From NCBI RefSeq assembly GCF_000372865.1, contig NZ_KB889965.1, positions 4,795,786 through 4,859,785 of the forward strand: DNA of 64,000 nucleotides, read 5' to 3'. The position numbers were made by a program, and so were the translations under genes. Positions 34,593 to 41,195 of the stretch are shown piece after piece; the first letter of the stretch is position 1, and every line of letters starts with the position of its first letter. The notes beneath the pieces are model-generated. The model was not told the DNA's origin, made no database searches, and saw nothing but the letters and a program-made list of their open reading frames with translations. The DNA is from Methylosarcina fibrata AML-C10 (GTDB lineage Bacteria > Pseudomonadota > Gammaproteobacteria > Methylococcales > Methylomonadaceae).

Positions 34593-34677
34593 GCCGATGT
34601 GGTGAAATTGGTAGACACGCCATCTTGAGGGGGTGGTGACGCAAGTCGTGTCGGTTCAAATCCGACCATCGGCACCA
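34593..34677 (+). tRNA. tRNA-Leu (anticodon GAG)
   Basis: The acceptor stem GCCGATG pairs with CATCGGC, CCA is encoded, and the long variable arm of a class II tRNA is present. The anticodon arm CCATC-TTGAGGG-GGTGG gives GAG. It closely follows the E. coli tRNA-Leu(GAG) pattern. It lies downstream of secG, as in relatives, and its 3' end serves as attachment site for the island that follows. Confidence 0.96.
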
Positions 34678-34679
34678 AT
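34655..34679 (+). other. attachment site att-1 (tRNA-Leu 3' end)
   Basis: Bases 34655-34679 (T-arm to just past CCA) recur at 41001-41024 with a single base missing. They mark the left boundary of the first island. Confidence 0.85.
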
Positions 34680-34711
34680 TGACAGACTCAGACGGTCTCA
34701 AACAGTCTCAA

Positions 34712-34746
34712 AACCCGCAAGTCGCAAGGCTTAGCGGGTTTTTTAT
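34712..34746 (+). terminator. terminator after tRNA-Leu, inside the island edge
   Basis: AACCCGC and GCGGGTT pair around a loop of about 15 bases, followed by TTTTTATT. An equivalent hairpin lies behind the second att copy (41056-41094), so each element appears to bring its own tRNA terminator. Confidence 0.75.
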
Positions 34747-34777
34747 TGTCTCAACGAATCTCAAGCTGTATTATCCA

Positions 34778-34861
34778 ATACCGTAAAACATGACGGTATT
34801 CCTTACGGTATCAGCCATTTACTGTATATCGCATACCGTCAAAAGGCATTTTTAATACCGT
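34778..34861. repeat. five ATACCGT repeats upstream of integrase 1
   Basis: ATACCGT occurs at 34778, 34833 and 34855 and its complement ACGGTAT at 34793 and 34805. Five copies within 84 bases between att and the int start suggest arm-type binding sites of the recombinase or of a regulator of int. Confidence 0.7.
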
Positions 34862-34881
34862 CAAAGAATCCCGGAGGCTGC

Positions 34882-36099
34882 ATGTTAAGCGACATTCAAG
34901 TAAGAAAAGCAAAAGCCCAAGACAAGCCCTATAAGCTGGCCGACGAAAAAGGATTGTACCTCTTCATTACGCCACAAGGCGGTAGATTATGGCGTTTTGA
35001 TTACCGCCATGAAGGGAAGAGAAAGACGCTTTCCTTTGGCGTTTATCCCGATGTGAGCTTATCGGATGCACGTGGAAAACGCGACGAAGCCCGAAAGCTC
35101 ATAGCAACCGGCAGCGATCCCTCTGCACAGCGTAAAGCGGCAAAGGCGGCGAAGGCTGAACGCGCCGCCAATAGTTTTGAAGTGATAGGCCGGGAATGGC
35201 ATCACATCCACATGAGCGACAAGACCGAAGACCATGCCAAGCGAACTTTAACCCGTCTGGAGCAGGACGTTTTTCCCTGGCTTGGCGGGCGGCCGTTAGC
35301 CGAGATCGAGGCGCCGGAAATCTTAACCGTTTTGAGGCGTATCGAGGCGAGAGGCGCGAACGAGCTGGCGCATACGGCAAAGCGCACAATCGGACAAATA
35401 TTCAGGTTTGCCATTGCAACGGGCAGAGCGGTAAGAAACCCGGTCCCCGACTTGCAGGGCGCCTTAAAGCCCGTATCGGTGACGCATTACGCGGCCATTA
35501 CCGACCCCGGAAAAATTGGGGAATTATTGCGGGCTGTCTACGGATATACAGGCAACCTTGAAACCCGGTGCGCTTTTAAACTCTCATTCTTCGTTATGTT
35601 GCGACCTGGCGAAGTGCGCCGGGCCGAATGGTGCGATATCAACCTTGAGCGCAAAGAGTGGCGCATACCCGGCCATAAAATGAAGATGCGGGACGAGCAC
35701 ATTATTCCGCTTTCACGTCAGGCCATTGAGATTCTGGAAGAGATACGGCCGTTGACCGGAGGAGGGCGCTACGTTTTTCCGAGTGTCCGAAGCGCAGACC
35801 GGCCGATGAGCGAAAACACCATTACCGGCGCACTGCGGCGCTTAGGTTATAGCGGCGATGAAATGACAGCTCACGGCTTCCGATCGATGGCGAGCACTCG
35901 GCTTAACGAATCGCATTTATTCCACCCCGATGCGATAGAAAGACAGCTTGCCCATGGCGAGCGGGATAGCGTACGGGCGGCTTACAACAGGGCTCAATAT
36001 TTGCCCGAGCGGGCCAAAATGCTGCAATGGTGGGCCGATTATCTGGATGGATTACGAGAGGGTGCCAAGGTTATTCCGATACGGGAGGCTAAGCGGTGA
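34882..36099 (+). CDS. P4-type tyrosine integrase (island 1)
   Basis: This 405-residue site-specific recombinase has the N-terminal arm-binding DUF4102 domain (LSDIQVRKAKAQDKPYKLADEKGLYL), a SAM-like core-binding domain (about 110-185) and the catalytic domain with Arg in MLRPGEVRRAEW, His and Arg in HGFRSMAST, a second His in QLAHGERD and the Tyr nucleophile in RAAYNRAQYLPER. It starts 205 bases behind the tRNA-Leu 3' end, its attachment site, and its stop overlaps the next gene (GTGA). Confidence 0.95.
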   Translation: MLSDIQVRKAKAQDKPYKLADEKGLYLFITPQGGRLWRFDYRHEGKRKTLSFGVYPDVSLSDARGKRDEARKLIATGSDPSAQRKAAKAAKAERAANSFEVIGREWHHIHMSDKTEDHAKRTLTRLEQDVFPWLGGRPLAEIEAPEILTVLRRIEARGANELAHTAKRTIGQIFRFAIATGRAVRNPVPDLQGALKPVSVTHYAAITDPGKIGELLRAVYGYTGNLETRCAFKLSFFVMLRPGEVRRAEWCDINLERKEWRIPGHKMKMRDEHIIPLSRQAIEILEEIRPLTGGGRYVFPSVRSADRPMSENTITGALRRLGYSGDEMTAHGFRSMASTRLNESHLFHPDAIERQLAHGERDSVRAAYNRAQYLPERAKMLQWWADYLDGLREGAKVIPIREAKR

Positions 36100-36602
36100 G
36101 TGTTCGTCTGGATTGCGGCGATTATAAGGGGCTGTTCCCGATGGAGTTTCATATTGTTGGAGTCTATTTCATCAAGTACGACGTGAAACCGCTTATAGAC
36201 CTGTTGCGCTCTGATCGGGAAATATCAGGGGGCATGCGCAGTTTTATAGCCGATGCTCTATCTGGAAAGTTCAAGCGTCCTCCCGGTAAGAAACCTTCTA
36301 AATTATCGCGTGATATGCGCATCCACGATAGGCTGGTAGATTTGGCCGAGGAAGCCAAGGCTAAAGGGAAAAAAGGCCTGTACACCGCCCATGTAACAAA
36401 AGTCATGCACGAGTTTAACCTCAGCGAGCACGACGTGAAAAACGCTTATAAGAGAGTGGAAAGAATAAGGAAGGATAGGTTGAAACTTCAGGAAGAATTA
36501 ATAGCGTCCGGAATGTGGAGGCTGGAAACCGACAGCGACGGGGAGACCCTTCTAATCTCTTGCATTGAACCGCCCTGGCTAAAAAAGCCGACCGAAGAGT
36601 AA
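36096..36602 (+). CDS. hypothetical island protein
   Basis: The GTG start overlaps the integrase stop by four bases, which implies coupled translation. The 168-residue protein is Lys/Arg-rich in the middle and end (KFKRPPGKKPSKLSRDMR; KNAYKRVERIRKDRLKLQ) and has a predicted helical C-terminal half, so it may bind nucleic acid. I do not recognise a family. Its place between int and alpA suggests a regulatory or excision role (inference). Confidence 0.7.
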   Translation: MSVRLDCGDYKGLFPMEFHIVGVYFIKYDVKPLIDLLRSDREISGGMRSFIADALSGKFKRPPGKKPSKLSRDMRIHDRLVDLAEEAKAKGKKGLYTAHVTKVMHEFNLSEHDVKNAYKRVERIRKDRLKLQEELIASGMWRLETDSDGETLLISCIEPPWLKKPTEE

Positions 36603-36616
36603 AACAGCCATCGGAC

Positions 36617-36653
36617 TTAGTGGAAAAAAGGTTTTTTTACTATTTTCCACTAA
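36617..36653. repeat. 11-bp perfect inverted repeat upstream of alpA
   Basis: TTAGTGGAAAA (36617-36627) and TTTTCCACTAA (36643-36653) with a 15-base loop lie just behind the preceding stop, 79 bases before alpA. It may be a bidirectional terminator or an operator. Confidence 0.55.
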
Positions 36654-36731
36654 ACTCCTTAAAACCGTGTTTAATATACAGAGCCATACCGCACCAATCC
36701 CGGAGCGGCACAACCTTTCTAAGGATGTTCA

Positions 36732-37058
36732 ATGGCTACAATCACACCTATTCAACCCACCCGTAACACTGTAGCGGCAGCCGTCATGCCCGACATCAAG
36801 CCGCTGCTACGTCGTCCCGCTGTTGAAGCGGCGACCGGCGAAAGCCGGTCAACAATCTACCGCAAAATCGAACGCGGCCTTTTCCCCAAGCCTGTTTGTA
36901 TTGGCCGAGACAAAAACGGAAATGCAAGTCAAGCCGGATGGCCGGCGCATGAAGTGGCGGCCATCAATCAGGCCCGTATTGCCGGAAAATCAGACGAAGA
37001 AATAAAGAAACTCGTGGCCGAGCTGGAGGCCGCGCGGACTATTGGCACGGGGGCCTGA
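36732..37058 (+). CDS. AlpA-family transcriptional regulator
   Basis: AlpA proteins are small MerR-like helix-turn-helix regulators that switch on integrase or excision functions of P4-like islands. The 108-residue protein has the typical LLRRPAVEAATGESRSTIYR recognition helix region followed by KIERGLFPKPV and GWPAHEVAAINQARIAG. ATG 36732 follows AAGGA at seven bases. It begins the replication-type gene set of the island. Confidence 0.88.
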   Translation: MATITPIQPTRNTVAAAVMPDIKPLLRRPAVEAATGESRSTIYRKIERGLFPKPVCIGRDKNGNASQAGWPAHEVAAINQARIAGKSDEEIKKLVAELEAARTIGTGA

Positions 37059-37062
37059 TCGA

Positions 37063-37473
37063 ATGACCGCACACAAAAAAGCCGCCGGAGTCGGGCAACT
37101 CCCAGCGGCTTACAAAAATTCAGAGCAACGCCATTTTACCCGAAAAAAACCACCATACGCCAATCAATTGAATCTGTTCGCCGGCGCCTGTCTGATCGTC
37201 TGCACCGGCAGCGGCGCATGGGAGCGTGCCAAGTTTCCGACTTGGTTTCCCGGCTGCAAGGTCGTGTTGCCGCCCGGCGATGATCCAGCGGCCTATGCCT
37301 GGAGCATGGCCGCCGGGTATGACGTGATGATTACCGGCTTCGGTGAGCTCGAGCCAATTGCAGAAATAGCAAAACTTGCCGGGCTATTGCTGGCGGCCGG
37401 GGCGGAGCTGGTGCTCTATGCTCCGGAACGCGGACCGGTTACGCGGATCGATGCACGGAGGGCAGCGGCATGA
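37063..37473 (+). CDS. hypothetical island protein
   Basis: This 136-residue protein has a Rossmann-like feel (ACLIVCTGSGAWERAKFP; GYDVMITGFGELEPIAEIA; AGAELVLYAPERGP) but no family that I can name. ATG 37063 is chosen; an in-frame TTG lies 21 bases earlier. The stop overlaps the ATG of the DUF3987 gene (ATGA at 37470), so the two are coupled and probably act together. Confidence 0.7.
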   Translation: MTAHKKAAGVGQLPAAYKNSEQRHFTRKKPPYANQLNLFAGACLIVCTGSGAWERAKFPTWFPGCKVVLPPGDDPAAYAWSMAAGYDVMITGFGELEPIAEIAKLAGLLLAAGAELVLYAPERGPVTRIDARRAAA

Positions 37474-38939
37474 GCGATTACGAGGTTATTGGTCCGGGGC
37501 ATATCGTCGTTGATGTGCCCCCGGCAGGCGAAAGGGGCGAAAGAGGCGAAAGCTCAGTACTGACGGTAGGTTCAGGCGGGCGAATTGGGGGCGAATCGAG
37601 GCGAAAATTAGGCGAATTCGCCTACCAATCGCCTGAATACCCGGTTGACGCGCTGGGCCCTCTGGCCGATTTGTGCAAAGTGATTGCCCTGAACGCCCAG
37701 CTCAACCCGGCAACCATAGGACAGTCCATCCTGTCGGCGGCATCATTGGCCGCTCAAGGGAGCTGTGAAGTCGAGACCCTGTCAGGCCATAAGCCGCTTT
37801 CGATTTACGCCCTGTCGATTGCCGAATCCGGCGACGGCAAGTCAACCGTCGAAAGCATCGTTTTGTGCGGTATTAAGCAGTACGAGAAAGAGCGTCACGG
37901 CGCGATAGAGGCCCGAAAAGCCGAGCAAGCCTCTCTGCCAGTGAAGGAACGAGCAATCGAGCGGGAACCCTATCTACTCGCTTCCGATGCAACGGTTCAA
38001 GGCATCATCAAGGGCTTCCTGACCGGCTGGCCGAGCCAGGGCATCTTCACCGCCGAGGGCGCAACGATGTTATGCGGCTGGGGCATGGCCGCCGAGCAGA
38101 GAGCCAACACATCGGCGAATCTGAACAAGCTATGGGATGGGGAAGCGGTGTCGGTTCAGCGCGGCATGAGCGGGCGAATTCAGCTTTATAACCGCCGTTT
38201 TTGCGCTCACTGGATGATCCAACCGGATGTCGCACAAGAAGCGTTAACTGACCCGGCTTTATCCAGTATCGGACTCTGGCCGAGGTTCATGGTGAGCTGG
38301 CCGGAGCCCTTGCCGCCGAGGAAATATCGCCGTTACGAATTCTGGAATGACCCCTACGTTAAAGCCTTCTGGGACCGGTGCAAGGCCATGCTTCGAGCAC
38401 AAGTCATTACCGACGACGGCGAATGTGGCGAGTTCCGCACGATCCGTCTGAGCGATGAGGCGCGTCAGATTCTGGTCGAAACCTTCGAGCGGATGGAACA
38501 GGCCCGCGACCCGGCAAACCCACTGCACTGCGTTAAGCCGTTTGCCGTCCGATTGTGTGAGCTGGCCTGCCGAAATGCCGGCGTCCTGGCCGCCTATGCA
38601 GATGAAAACACCATCAGCGCCGAGCGGATGAAAAACGGAATTGCGCTGGCCGGGTATTCGCTCGACACCTGGCGCGGCATCTTCGGGCAGCGGGAGGATC
38701 TGACTCATGATCGATGGGCGCGGGAGCTGTACGCATGGATGTTGAAGCGGCCAAATCAACGCGCCAGTGAAACCGATATTTTGAAAACGGCGACACCCAA
38801 GCACTTACGCAATAAGCATAAGCGCGATGTGGCATTATCGATCCTGCGCGAGTGCGGCCTGATTCAGAAAGCCGTGGACGTGGTGAACGGAGATGTCCGA
38901 ATTGCTTCCGCCGAATGGGAGGCAGTGCCCAATGCTTGA
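37470..38939 (+). CDS. DUF3987 replication-type protein
   Basis: DUF3987 proteins are phage and plasmid ATPases of the primase/helicase type, usually the replication gene of small integrative elements. The 489-residue protein has the domain start YPVDALGPLADLCKVIALNAQ, a Walker A-like ALSIAESGDGKST near residues 115-125, and EGATMLCGWGMAAEQRANTS with SANLNKLWDGEAVSVQRGMSG typical of the family. Its first 45 residues (GERGERGES ... GGESRRKLGEF) are encoded by a GGCGAA repeat array that recurs inverted in the next gene. Confidence 0.85.
   Translation: MSDYEVIGPGHIVVDVPPAGERGERGESSVLTVGSGGRIGGESRRKLGEFAYQSPEYPVDALGPLADLCKVIALNAQLNPATIGQSILSAASLAAQGSCEVETLSGHKPLSIYALSIAESGDGKSTVESIVLCGIKQYEKERHGAIEARKAEQASLPVKERAIEREPYLLASDATVQGIIKGFLTGWPSQGIFTAEGATMLCGWGMAAEQRANTSANLNKLWDGEAVSVQRGMSGRIQLYNRRFCAHWMIQPDVAQEALTDPALSSIGLWPRFMVSWPEPLPPRKYRRYEFWNDPYVKAFWDRCKAMLRAQVITDDGECGEFRTIRLSDEARQILVETFERMEQARDPANPLHCVKPFAVRLCELACRNAGVLAAYADENTISAERMKNGIALAGYSLDTWRGIFGQREDLTHDRWARELYAWMLKRPNQRASETDILKTATPKHLRNKHKRDVALSILRECGLIQKAVDVVNGDVRIASAEWEAVPNA
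37527..37622 (+). repeat. GGCGAA iteron array, left copy
   Basis: GGCGAA occurs at 37527, 37536, 37545, 37579, 37590, 37600 and 37611, plus TTCGCC at 37617. It is the inverted counterpart of 38967-39065, with the same successive spacings 9, 9, 34, 11, 10. Confidence 0.9.
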
Positions 38940-39348
38940 CGGCCTCCTTGACGACATCTTAGGCGATTCGCCCAAACGGGGCGAAATTCGCCCCGATTCG
39001 CCCGCAATTCGCCCGGCGCAAACCCGCGTCATTACTGAACTTTCGCCCGATTCGCCCGATTCGCCTACCCGCCATGAGAAAACCGCCATCCTTCGCTGGC
39101 TGCACTTCATCGGCGAAACCGATCAAGCCATGATTGACGACGTGCTCGACTATTGCGCCGGCAACCCGGACGCCCTGGCCTATTACCTGAAGCGGGCTGA
39201 AGAAGTGCCGCCGCCGGATGACCGCCACCATTGCCGGGAGTGCCGGAACCTGAACAGCCGAGGCTACTGCATCCGGCACCGGTTCCGGCCGGTGGACGAC
39301 CTACCGAGGCGCTGTGAAGACTTCAATGATTCAAGGATTCAACCATGA
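38932..39348 (+). CDS. hypothetical protein with zinc-ribbon-like C-terminus
   Basis: ATG 38932 follows GGGAGG and overlaps the DUF3987 stop. The 138-residue protein has an N-terminal low-complexity part (DSPKRGEIRPDSPAIRP; LSPDSPDSP) encoded by the right iteron array, a helical middle, and a Cys/His cluster (HHCRECRNLNSRGYCIRHRF) that resembles a small zinc-binding domain. No family is recognised; it may assist the DUF3987 protein. Confidence 0.75.
   Translation: MLDGLLDDILGDSPKRGEIRPDSPAIRPAQTRVITELSPDSPDSPTRHEKTAILRWLHFIGETDQAMIDDVLDYCAGNPDALAYYLKRAEEVPPPDDRHHCRECRNLNSRGYCIRHRFRPVDDLPRRCEDFNDSRIQP
38967..39065 (-). repeat. GGCGAA iteron array, right copy (inverted)
   Basis: TTCGCC occurs at 38967, 38987, 38997, 39008, 39042, 39051 and 39060, plus GGCGAA at 38980. 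Read on the minus strand it aligns with 37527-37622, including the segment between the repeats (TCAGTA, GACG). Confidence 0.9.
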
Positions 39349-39599
39349 CACATTTTGAAAAGCATACACTCCCCGGATATGACCTTCACCTTTCCCGCGG
39401 GCCGAACCATCTGCAAGTCCTGAAAATCTGCTATGTATGCCGGAAAGGATTCTGCAAACGCAAAGGCCGGGCGAAAGCCTTGGAAGTCGCCAACGCGCCG
39501 GGGCGATGGGTTTGCATCCAATGTGCGAAGAAACACCCCGGGCAAATTATAAACCCTGAGTTTATAATACCCACCGTAAAGCCGCTTAGGAGGGCGTAA
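39345..39599 (+). CDS. small zinc-finger-like protein
   Basis: This 84-residue protein overlaps the previous stop (ATGA). Two Cys pairs (CYVCRKGFC and CIQCAKKHPG) frame a basic, Lys/Arg-rich centre, as in small treble-clef or zinc-ribbon proteins of phages. The function is unknown. Confidence 0.65.
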   Translation: MTHFEKHTLPGYDLHLSRGPNHLQVLKICYVCRKGFCKRKGRAKALEVANAPGRWVCIQCAKKHPGQIINPEFIIPTVKPLRRA

Positions 39600-39601
39600 A
39601 A

Positions 39602-39781
39602 ATGGCGAATCAATATCCCGTAGAGATTGACGGTGTAACCGGCGAAGTCGAGCCTATACCCCATCAGAAAGGCCAGCGTTACCGATGCAAGTTGGGAGAT
39701 ATTGATCGTGGCATTGTGAACGCTGGAACTCAGTACAAGCAAGGGCTGGCGGCTCATCGTGAGCAACAGGACAGACTTTAG
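39602..39781 (+). CDS. small hypothetical protein
   Basis: A 59-residue reading frame (MANQYPVEIDGVTGEVEPIP ... QYKQGLAAHREQQDRL) starts two bases after the previous stop behind TAGGAGGGC, a very strong RBS. Its last 30 codons are duplicated in degenerate form at 39889-39965. No family is recognised. Confidence 0.55.
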   Translation: MANQYPVEIDGVTGEVEPIPHQKGQRYRCKLGDIDRGIVNAGTQYKQGLAAHREQQDRL

Positions 39782-39965
39782 GAGATATAAAAGCGTTACA
39801 AACCGTGCTCTGACGGTTATTTGTTGAGACAGGAATTGTCACAACTGATCTTAGATAAGACAAGGATTGAGTCAGAAATTGTCACACTGGGAGATATTGA
39901 GTGTGACATCGTGAGCGCTGGAGTTCAATACAAGCAAGAGCTGGCGGCTCAGCGCCAAACGTAGC
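39689..39965 (+). repeat. degenerate direct duplication of a small gene end
   Basis: The segment reading GDIDRGIVNAGTQYKQGLAA (39690-39754 region) returns as GDIECDIVSAGVQYKQELAA (39889-39951 region). Between them a second, nested pair (TTGAGACAGGAATTGTCACA and TTGAGTCAGAAATTGTCACA) is seen. The second copy has only weak TTG starts, so it looks like a decaying duplicate. Confidence 0.6.
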
Positions 39966-40012
39966 AAAGCCCATGTATACGGCAACATTACAGCAACATT
40001 CGAGAAAATAGA

Positions 40013-40327
40013 GTGAGTACGCAGGAACAACGCAAACGCCTTAAAGCCTATTACAAAAGAAGCTCTGCCGCATTCGAGGAATGGCGGGAACGAGGTTATC
40101 AATATCCCCCGCCGAAGAGTGAGCCGTTGCCGCCCGATTTAATCGGCCTGCAATGTGGCGCAAAAACCAGAGCCGGGACACCTTGCAAGCTCAAAGCCAT
40201 TTACGCCAATGGCCGGTGCAAATGGCATGGCGGCGAAAGTACGGGCCCCAAGACCCCAGAAGGTAAACGGCGCTCAGCAATGAACGGATTTTGTCCCAAG
40301 AAAAAGCGAAGCCATACAGACCGATAA
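40013..40327 (+). CDS. HGGxTG-motif protein
   Basis: This 104-residue protein starts with GTG and ends with the compact signature CGAKTRAGTPCKL ... GRCKWHGGESTGPKTPEGKRRS, found in many small phage and island proteins (Cys-x-His zinc-like motif, function unknown). The N-terminal half is a basic helix (STQEQRKRLKAYYKRSS). It is the last gene of island 1 before a strong terminator. Confidence 0.8.
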   Translation: MSTQEQRKRLKAYYKRSSAAFEEWRERGYQYPPPKSEPLPPDLIGLQCGAKTRAGTPCKLKAIYANGRCKWHGGESTGPKTPEGKRRSAMNGFCPKKKRSHTDR

Positions 40328-40428
40328 TACCCGAAGAGGCGGAACGGAGGTATTGGAAGCTAATGGGATAACGGGGCATGGTAGGAATTTTTCGGAGATA
40401 TAAAAAAGAGTATCGAGACAATACGAGC

Positions 40429-40451
40429 AGCCGGGGCAACCCGGCTTTTTT
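40429..40451 (+). terminator. intrinsic terminator ending the island-1 operon
   Basis: AGCCGGG (40429-40435), loop GCAA, CCCGGCT (40440-40446) and five further T (40447-40451). Behind it the island has about 550 bp (40452-41000) with no supported gene. Confidence 0.9.
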
Positions 40452-40789
40452 GTGCCTGGCGTTTTAACCTGCCCGGACACCATGCCCATGCTGGCGCTGA
40501 TCGGATCGGGGCAATGCAGTGATATGCTCCTTTTAGGAAACAACACCCAAAGCAAATATCATGCCTGCCTGTAATGCACGAATGGCGCGGATTTCAGAGA
40601 GTTGGCATGGAATCATGCTAGGGAATTGATTGTGTTCCGAATAGGAAACAATCGGCCGGGCCACTGCATGAGGGAATGGTGGAAACGATAGGTTTTTCGG
40701 GAGCGTGATCGATGGCGGCAAGGGATAAGGGCAAGCCGACGCGTGATCGAGGATCGGTGGAGCGGGAAGTTAAGCGACACCAATTAAGC

Positions 40790-40806
40790 CGGGCGTCCCG
40801 TTTTTT
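40790..40806 (+). terminator. short terminator-like hairpin
   Basis: CGGG, loop CGT, CCCG and six T. The stem is short but the T-run is good. Confidence 0.4.
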
Positions 40807-40846
40807 ATGACCCGACTTTTTCCGTTTTATACGGGGGGAGGATTAC

Positions 40847-40894
40847 ATGGACTGGTTCAAGTACCGCTTGGGGGCAATCATTGCGGAAAACTGA
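40847..40894 (+). CDS. possible 15-residue micropeptide
   Basis: ATG 40847 stands behind an excellent GGGGGGAGGA and opens a frame MDWFKYRLGAIIAEN before TGA. It may be a leader peptide, the remnant of a larger gene, or chance. Confidence 0.2.
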   Translation: MDWFKYRLGAIIAEN

Positions 40895-41000
40895 GAGTTT
40901 ATAAAATGACCTGCAAACGATGAGAGCTTGACGGTATTTTTGTCGGTATTTTGATTATTCTATTTTAAAATAATAAATAAATCAAAAGTTTATATTTATA

Positions 41001-41024
41001 TTCAAATCCGACCATCGCACCAAT
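41001..41024 (+). other. attachment site att-2 (imperfect tRNA-Leu end copy)
   Basis: Bases 41001-41024 repeat the tRNA-Leu T-arm to CCAAT (34655-34679) with one G missing from the acceptor stem. They define the right end of island 1 and the left end of the next element. Confidence 0.85.
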
Positions 41025-41055
41025 ACAAGGTTCAGAGAGAACCGACAAAGTACAA

Positions 41056-41094
41056 AAACCCGCGAGTTTCCTGGCTTGGCGGGTTTTTTATTGT
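41056..41094 (+). terminator. terminator behind att-2
   Basis: AACCCGC and GCGGGTT pair, followed by TTTTATTG, matching in position and sequence the hairpin behind att-1. Confidence 0.75.
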
Positions 41095-41113
41095 TCGGTA
41101 GTGTGCAACGAAA

Positions 41114-41183
41114 TGCAATAACAATCACCATAAAATGCAATAACTTTTGCAATAACCTATAATCGCCTAAAAAAGTTATTGCA
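41114..41183. repeat. TGCAATAAC repeats upstream of integrase 2
   Basis: TGCAATAAC occurs at 41114, 41136 and 41148 and inverted (GTTATTGCA) at 41175, with a partial copy at 41186. These are the likely arm-type or operator sites of the second element; they differ from the ATACCGT set of island 1. Confidence 0.75.
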
Positions 41184-41195
41184 TTTTATTGCTCT

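Noticed and set aside
39780-39965. A second small gene from the duplicated segment
   Set aside because: The frame has only TTG starts without RBS and begins right after stops; it looks like a decaying duplicate rather than a gene.
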